A stretch of 38,220 bases of DNA from contig CAMWSK010000024.1 in assembly GCA_947176895.1 (NCBI GenBank), forward strand, positions 1 through 38,220. The letters run 5' to 3'. Numbering within the stretch: position 1 is the stretch's first letter; each line of letters opens with the position of its first letter. Below are positions 34,412 to 38,220 of this stretch, piece by piece. The notes below the pieces were generated by a model. The model was given only the letters and a program-made list of their open reading frames with translations. It had not been told where the DNA came from and did not search any database. Source of the DNA: an uncultured Prevotellaceae bacterium. GTDB lineage: Bacteria; Bacteroidota; Bacteroidia; Bacteroidales; Bacteroidaceae. Position numbers and translations under genes: made by a program.

Positions 34412-34702
34412 TTAGATATTGCTATAAAAATCAATAGAATCGCCCTCCTTCAGAGTAACGATAGCCTTCTTGAAGGCATTGGTGCGGCCCTTGATGAGAC
34501 CAGCCTTGGTATAACGAGACTTGTTCTTACCGGCATACACCATAGTGTTGACATCAGTAACCGTTACATTGTAACGTGCCTCTATCTCCTTCTTAATCTC
34601 GATCTTATTGGCGTTAGGACGAACAACGAAGCCGAACTTGTTCTGCTTCTCTGTGATCGAGGTCATCTTCTCAGTGACCAGGGGTTTAATTATTATTGAC
34701 AT
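34412..34702 (-). CDS. rplW: 50S ribosomal protein L23
   Basis: A protein of 96 aa: [60 protein letters not shown] and an end in [16 protein letters not shown]23 is a docking point for trigger factor and SRP at the exit tunnel. It lies 8 nt before rplB. Confidence 0.98.
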   Translation of the reverse strand: MSIIIKPLVTEKMTSITEKQNKFGFVVRPNANKIEIKKEIEARYNVTVTDVNTMVYAGKNKSRYTKAGLIKGRTNAFKKAIVTLKEGDSIDFYSNI

Positions 34703-34716
34703 AATTGTTCAGTTCC

Positions 34717-35346
34717 TTATTTTGTTAAGTTTCCCTCAATAACGCTCAATGCGCCCTCTGCAACAACCATAACATCCGCGTTCAACACTTTGTAAGTGTT
34801 AAGAGCAGATGCGGCAATTACACTGACGCGTTGCAAGTTACGAGTGGACAAATATACAACTTTATCAGCACCCGGCAAAACAAACAGGGTCTTCTTGCCG
34901 GAAACTTTAAGATTATTTAAGATTTCGATGATACCCTTGGTCTTGGGAGCGTCCATCTTAACTTCATCAACCACGATGATGGCATTCTCCTGAGCCTTAT
35001 AGCTGAGAGCAGACTTGCGAGCCAACTGGCGAACCTTCTTGTTCAGCTTGAAGCCATAATCGCGAGGCTTGGGACCAAACACACGGCCACCACCAACCAA
35101 CACGGGAGAATTGATGTCACCGCGACGGGCACCGCCACCACCTTTCTGGCGACCGAGCTTACGGGTAGAGCCACTGACTTCGCTTCTCTCCTTAGACTTG
35201 GCAGTACCCTGACGCTGATTGGCAAGGATAAGCTTAACATCAAGGTAAATAGCGTGATCGTTGGGTTCGATGGCATAGATTGCATCGCTCAAAGACACCT
35301 TACGACCAGTGTCCTGACCCTTAATATTTAATACACTAACTTCCAT
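34717..35346 (-). CDS. rplD: 50S ribosomal protein L4
   Basis: A protein of 209 aa. It begins [20 protein letters not shown] and has the tunnel loop [40 protein letters not shown], then [21 protein letters not shown]4 reaches the exit-tunnel constriction and, in E. coli, also represses the S10 operon. The gene starts 1 nt after the rplC stop. Confidence 0.98.
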   Translation of the reverse strand: MEVSVLNIKGQDTGRKVSLSDAIYAIEPNDHAIYLDVKLILANQRQGTAKSKERSEVSGSTRKLGRQKGGGGARRGDINSPVLVGGGRVFGPKPRDYGFKLNKKVRQLARKSALSYKAQENAIIVVDEVKMDAPKTKGIIEILNNLKVSGKKTLFVLPGADKVVYLSTRNLQRVSVIAASALNTYKVLNADVMVVAEGALSVIEGNLTK

Positions 35347-35347
35347 T

Positions 35348-35965
35348 TTACTTTACAACGCTTACGATTGAACCTTTGAAGCCGGGAACACTACCCTTGA
35401 TGAGAAGGAGGTTGTGCTCGGGGATTACCTTTAACACTTGCAGATTGTGTGTCGTCACACGCTCATTACCCATGTGACCACCCATGCGCATGCCCTTAAA
35501 CACCTTTGCAGGGTAAGAACAAGCACCGATAGAACCGGGCTTACGCAGACGGTCATCCTGACCGTGGGTAGCCTGTCCTACACCACCAAAGCCATGACGC
35601 TTTACAACGCCCTGGAAACCCTTACCCTTAGAGGTACCGATTACATCGACATAGGCAGTGTCGTTAAACAATTCCACGGTGATAGTGTCACCCAGATTCA
35701 ACTCACCATCGAAACCTGTGAACTCGGCCAAGTGGCGCTTGGGGGTGGTACCGGCCTTCTTGAAATGACCTTTCAAAGCAGCAGAGGTGTTCTTTTCCTT
35801 TGCCTCCTCAAAACCAAGTTGGATAGCATTATAACCATCCTTCTCCACGGTCTTTACCTGAGTAACCACACAAGGACCTAATTCGATAACAGTGCATGGT
35901 ACATTCTTACCCTCGGCACTGAACACGGAAGTCATTCCGATTTTCTTTCCTAATAATCCTGGCAT
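35348..35965 (-). CDS. rplC: 50S ribosomal protein L3
   Basis: A protein of 205 aa. It starts [20 protein letters not shown] and has [40 protein letters not shown] and [21 protein letters not shown]3 is an early assembly protein that reaches the peptidyl transferase centre. It lies 36 nt after rpsJ. Confidence 0.98.
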   Translation of the reverse strand: MPGLLGKKIGMTSVFSAEGKNVPCTVIELGPCVVTQVKTVEKDGYNAIQLGFEEAKEKNTSAALKGHFKKAGTTPKRHLAEFTGFDGELNLGDTITVELFNDTAYVDVIGTSKGKGFQGVVKRHGFGGVGQATHGQDDRLRKPGSIGACSYPAKVFKGMRMGGHMGNERVTTHNLQVLKVIPEHNLLLIKGSVPGFKGSIVSVVK

Positions 35966-36001
35966 TTCAGTTATTCTTTAATTAAAAACTTTTGTTTAGT
36001 A

Positions 36002-36307
36002 TCAAACTTTAATCTCTACCTCTACTCCGCTGGGCAATTCAAGCTTCATCAGAGCATCAACGGTTTTGGCATTGCTGCTATAGATGTCTATCAAGCGCTT
36101 GTAAGAGCTCAACTCGAACTGCTCGCGAGACTTTTTGTTAACGAAGGTTGAACGGTTTACAGTGAAGATGCGCTTGTGAGTGGGAAGGGGAATGGGGCCA
36201 CTAACGATAGCACCGGTAATCTTCACTGTACTCACAATCTTCTCAGCAGACTTATCAACCAGGTTGTGGTCATAAGACTTCAGTTTGATTCTGATTTTTT
36301 GACTCAT
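36002..36307 (-). CDS. rpsJ: 30S ribosomal protein S10
   Basis: A protein of 101 aa: [40 protein letters not shown] and [32 protein letters not shown], the full S10 (NusE) pattern. Besides its ribosomal role S10 takes part in transcription antitermination with NusB. It is separated from fusA by 101 nt containing a large hairpin, the longest gap in the cluster. Confidence 0.98.
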   Translation of the reverse strand: MSQKIRIKLKSYDHNLVDKSAEKIVSTVKITGAIVSGPIPLPTHKRIFTVNRSTFVNKKSREQFELSSYKRLIDIYSSNAKTVDALMKLELPSGVEVEIKV

Positions 36308-36337
36308 TTGTTTTTTTGTTATTAATTAAGTTGTTTG

Positions 36338-36391
36338 TTGAATGAAGGTCCTGTCAAAGAGTCGTTTGCTTGACAGGTTGCCTTCATTCAA
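36338..36391 (-). promoter_or_regulatory. Large hairpin in the fusA-rpsJ gap
   Basis: Positions 36338-36348 (TTGAATGAAGG) pair exactly with 36381-36391, and 36350-36357 (CCTGTCAA) with 36370-36377. This makes a 19-bp stem broken only by a 1/3-nt internal loop, with a 12-nt apical loop. It ends 30 nt before the rpsJ ATG. No T-run follows, so it does not look like a simple terminator; an RNase processing site, attenuator or ribosomal-protein binding site is more likely. Confidence 0.75.
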
Positions 36392-36408
36392 ATTCTTCTT
36401 AGTGTTTA

Positions 36409-38220
36409 TTATACCAAATCCACACGACCATCGATTTCAGTCAGAACGGCCTTGGCAATACCGCTGCTCACAGGAGCATGGTGGTCATAGGTCATTGAGC
36501 TGGTAGCACGACCGGAAGTGATGGTACGCAAAGCCGTCACATAACCGAACATCTCTGCCAAAGGAACCATAGCCTTCACCAGACGGCCACCGCTACGAGT
36601 GGTATCCATACCCTCGACCTGACCACGGCGCTTGTTCAAGTCACCGATAACGTCACCCATGTTTTCTTCAGGAGTATCAACCTCCAACTTCATCATGGGC
36701 TCCATCAGCACGGGCTTAGCCTTGGCGCAGCATGCCTTGTAAGCCATCTGGGCAGCCAATTCGAAAGACAACTGGTCGGAGTCCACGGGGTGGAAGCTAC
36801 CGTCAACCAACTCTACCTTCAAGCTGTCCATGGGGAAACCGCCAAGGATACCATTCTTCATGGCAGCCTCGAAGCCCTTCTGAACCGAGGGAATGAACTC
36901 CTTGGGAATGTTACCGCCGGTAACGCTGTTGATGAACTGCAAGCCGCCGTTAGCATGGATATCATAATCCTCGTCTACGGGACCTACATTCACGATAATG
37001 TCAGCAAACTTACCGCGACCACCGCTCTGCTTCTTATAAACCTCGCGGTGGTTAACGGTGGCTGTGATAGCCTCCTTATAGTTAACCTGGGGCTTGCCCT
37101 GGTTACACTCAACCTTAAACTCACGCTTCAGACGGTCGATAATGATGTCCAAGTGAAGCTCACCCATACCGGAGATTACCGTCTGACCGCTCTGCTCGTC
37201 GGTCTTCACGGTAAAGGTGGGATCCTCCTCGGCCAACTTCTGAAGACCCATGCTCAGCTTATCCAAATCCTTCTGAGTCTTGGGCTCAACGGCGATACCG
37301 ATAACGGGATCGGGGAACTCAATGCTCTCAAGGATGATGGGATGACCCTCAGAGGTCAAAGTGTCTCCCGTACGGATATCCTTGAAGCCAACGCCTGCAC
37401 CGATATCACCGGCACCAATCACGTCAACAGCGTTCTGGTGGTTGGAGTGCATCTGGAAGATACGGCTGATACGCTCTTTCTTGCCACTACGCACATTATA
37501 TACATAGCTGCCGGCCTCAATCTTACCGCTGTAGACACGGAAGAAAGTCAGACGGCCCACGAAGGGGTCGGTAGCAATCTTAAATGCCAAGGCAGAGGTA
37601 GCATCATCCTCATCGGGATGGCGCTCTTCATCCTCACCGGTGTCGGGATTCTTGCCCACGATGGCGGGAGTATCCAGAGGAGAGGGCAAGAACATGCAGA
37701 CATAGTCAAGCAAGGTCTGAACGCCCTTATTCTTAAAGGAAGAACCGCAGGTCATGGGAACAATATCCAAAGCCAAGGTACCCTTACGGATAGCAGCGAT
37801 AATCTCTTCCTCGGTGATGCTGTTGGGATCCTCGAAGAACTTCTCCATCAAGGCCTCGTCCTGCTCGGCAGCCTGCTCTACGAGTTTCTGACGCCACTCA
37901 TCGCACTCGGCCTGCAACTCTGCGGGAATCTCGTCCACTTCATACTCGGCACCCATGGTCTCATCGTGCCAGACGATAGCTTTCATCTTCAGCAGGTCAA
38001 CCACGCCCTTGAAAGTCTCCTCAGCACCGATGGGCACGGTCAACACCACGGGAGTAGCACCCAGCACATCCTTCATCTGGCGCACCACTTCGAAGAAGTT
38101 GGCACCCGAACGGTCCATCTTATTCACATATCCGATACGGGGAACGTTATACTTGTCAGCCTGACGCCACACGGTCTCGGACTGGGGCTGCACACCGCCT
38201 ACTGCGCAGTAGGTAGCCAC
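36409..38220 (-). CDS. fusA: Elongation factor G (partial, N-terminus outside window)
   Basis: The last 603 or so residues of EF-G; the open frame runs off the right edge, so the listed Met is not the real start. It includes [20 protein letters not shown], the G4 motif NKMD, domain II ([20 protein letters not shown]), domain III ([20 protein letters not shown]), domain IV ([20 protein letters not shown]) and domain V ending [15 protein letters not shown]. Its position beside rpsJ marks it as the main translocase of the str operon, not the GTPase-independent EF-G2 paralogue described in Bacteroides. Confidence 0.97.
   Translation of the reverse strand: MATYCAVGGVQPQSETVWRQADKYNVPRIGYVNKMDRSGANFFEVVRQMKDVLGATPVVLTVPIGAEETFKGVVDLLKMKAIVWHDETMGAEYEVDEIPAELQAECDEWRQKLVEQAAEQDEALMEKFFEDPNSITEEEIIAAIRKGTLALDIVPMTCGSSFKNKGVQTLLDYVCMFLPSPLDTPAIVGKNPDTGEDEERHPDEDDATSALAFKIATDPFVGRLTFFRVYSGKIEAGSYVYNVRSGKKERISRIFQMHSNHQNAVDVIGAGDIGAGVGFKDIRTGDTLTSEGHPIILESIEFPDPVIGIAVEPKTQKDLDKLSMGLQKLAEEDPTFTVKTDEQSGQTVISGMGELHLDIIIDRLKREFKVECNQGKPQVNYKEAITATVNHREVYKKQSGGRGKFADIIVNVGPVDEDYDIHANGGLQFINSVTGGNIPKEFIPSVQKGFEAAMKNGILGGFPMDSLKVELVDGSFHPVDSDQLSFELAAQMAYKACCAKAKPVLMEPMMKLEVDTPEENMGDVIGDLNKRRGQVEGMDTTRSGGRLVKAMVPLAEMFGYVTALRTITSGRATSSMTYDHHAPVSSGIAKAVLTEIDGRVDLV

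Noticed and set aside
1..38220. CRISPR arrays, cas genes, toxin-antitoxin pairs, prophage or conjugative genes
   Set aside because: No direct repeat arrays with regular spacers and no reading frames of these families were seen.

Overview
The window looks like chromosome from a member of the Bacteroidales, probably Bacteroidaceae (Bacteroides/Phocaeicola type). The evidence is: promoters with the Bacteroidetes -7 box TAnnTTTG rather than -10 TATAAT; a typical S10-spc-alpha ribosomal cluster joined to fusA on one side and ending in rplQ on the other; a zinc-ligand-poor L36; few Shine-Dalgarno sequences; and outer-membrane efflux and export proteins with lipoprotein signals. The species cannot be fixed from sequence reading alone.

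Layout, left to right. (1) 1-1240: a tRNA-Phe (minus) with a clear promoter and a perfect terminator hairpin, a tRNA-Pro (plus), and a PglC/WcaJ-type initiating sugar-phosphate transferase. (2) 1428-8035: an AraC-family regulator diverging from a tightly coupled tripartite RND efflux operon (lipoprotein adaptor, AcrB-type pump, TolC-like channel, with start/stop overlaps). (3) 7998-8525: an RlpA-like double-psi beta-barrel protein whose 3' end overlaps that of the TolC-like gene. (4) 8664-11939: a Wza-type export lipoprotein and a Wzc-type chain-length determinant/BY-kinase, closed by a strong terminator. (5) 12209-17892 (minus): a second tripartite exporter (TolC-like, HlyD/MacA-like, LolD/MacB-like ATPase, large FtsX-type permease), divergent from (6) 18072-19477: a two-component pair, a short receiver-Fis response regulator and a small membrane histidine kinase. 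(7) 19537-20929 (minus): a NADAR-domain protein and a Nudix/winged-helix protein of the NrtR/AraR type. (8) 20988-21579: about 600 bp without a credible gene but rich in inverted repeats, including the ribosomal cluster terminator. (9) 21580-38220 (minus): fusA (partial), rpsJ-rplC-rplD-rplW-rplB-rpsS-rplV-rpsC-rplP-rpmC-rpsQ-rplN-rplX-rplE-rpsN-rpsH-rplF-rplR-rpsE-rpmD-rplO-secY-map-infA-rpmJ-rpsM-rpsK-rpsD-rpoA-rplQ.

The left half is therefore an envelope and export neighbourhood: two independent drug/solute exporters, each with its own regulator, plus a minimal polysaccharide export module that lacks local glycosyltransferases, flippase and polymerase. The right half is the conserved translation/transcription core.

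I did not find an unambiguous new system. The strongest second-look items are a 54-nt hairpin between fusA and rpsJ, two related palindromic repeat units both placed between convergent genes, a response regulator that appears to be an NtrC-type protein without its AAA+ domain next to TGTATGA operator-like repeats, the NADAR-Nudix pair with operator-like palindromes at its promoter, and the structured intergenic region before the ribosomal terminator.
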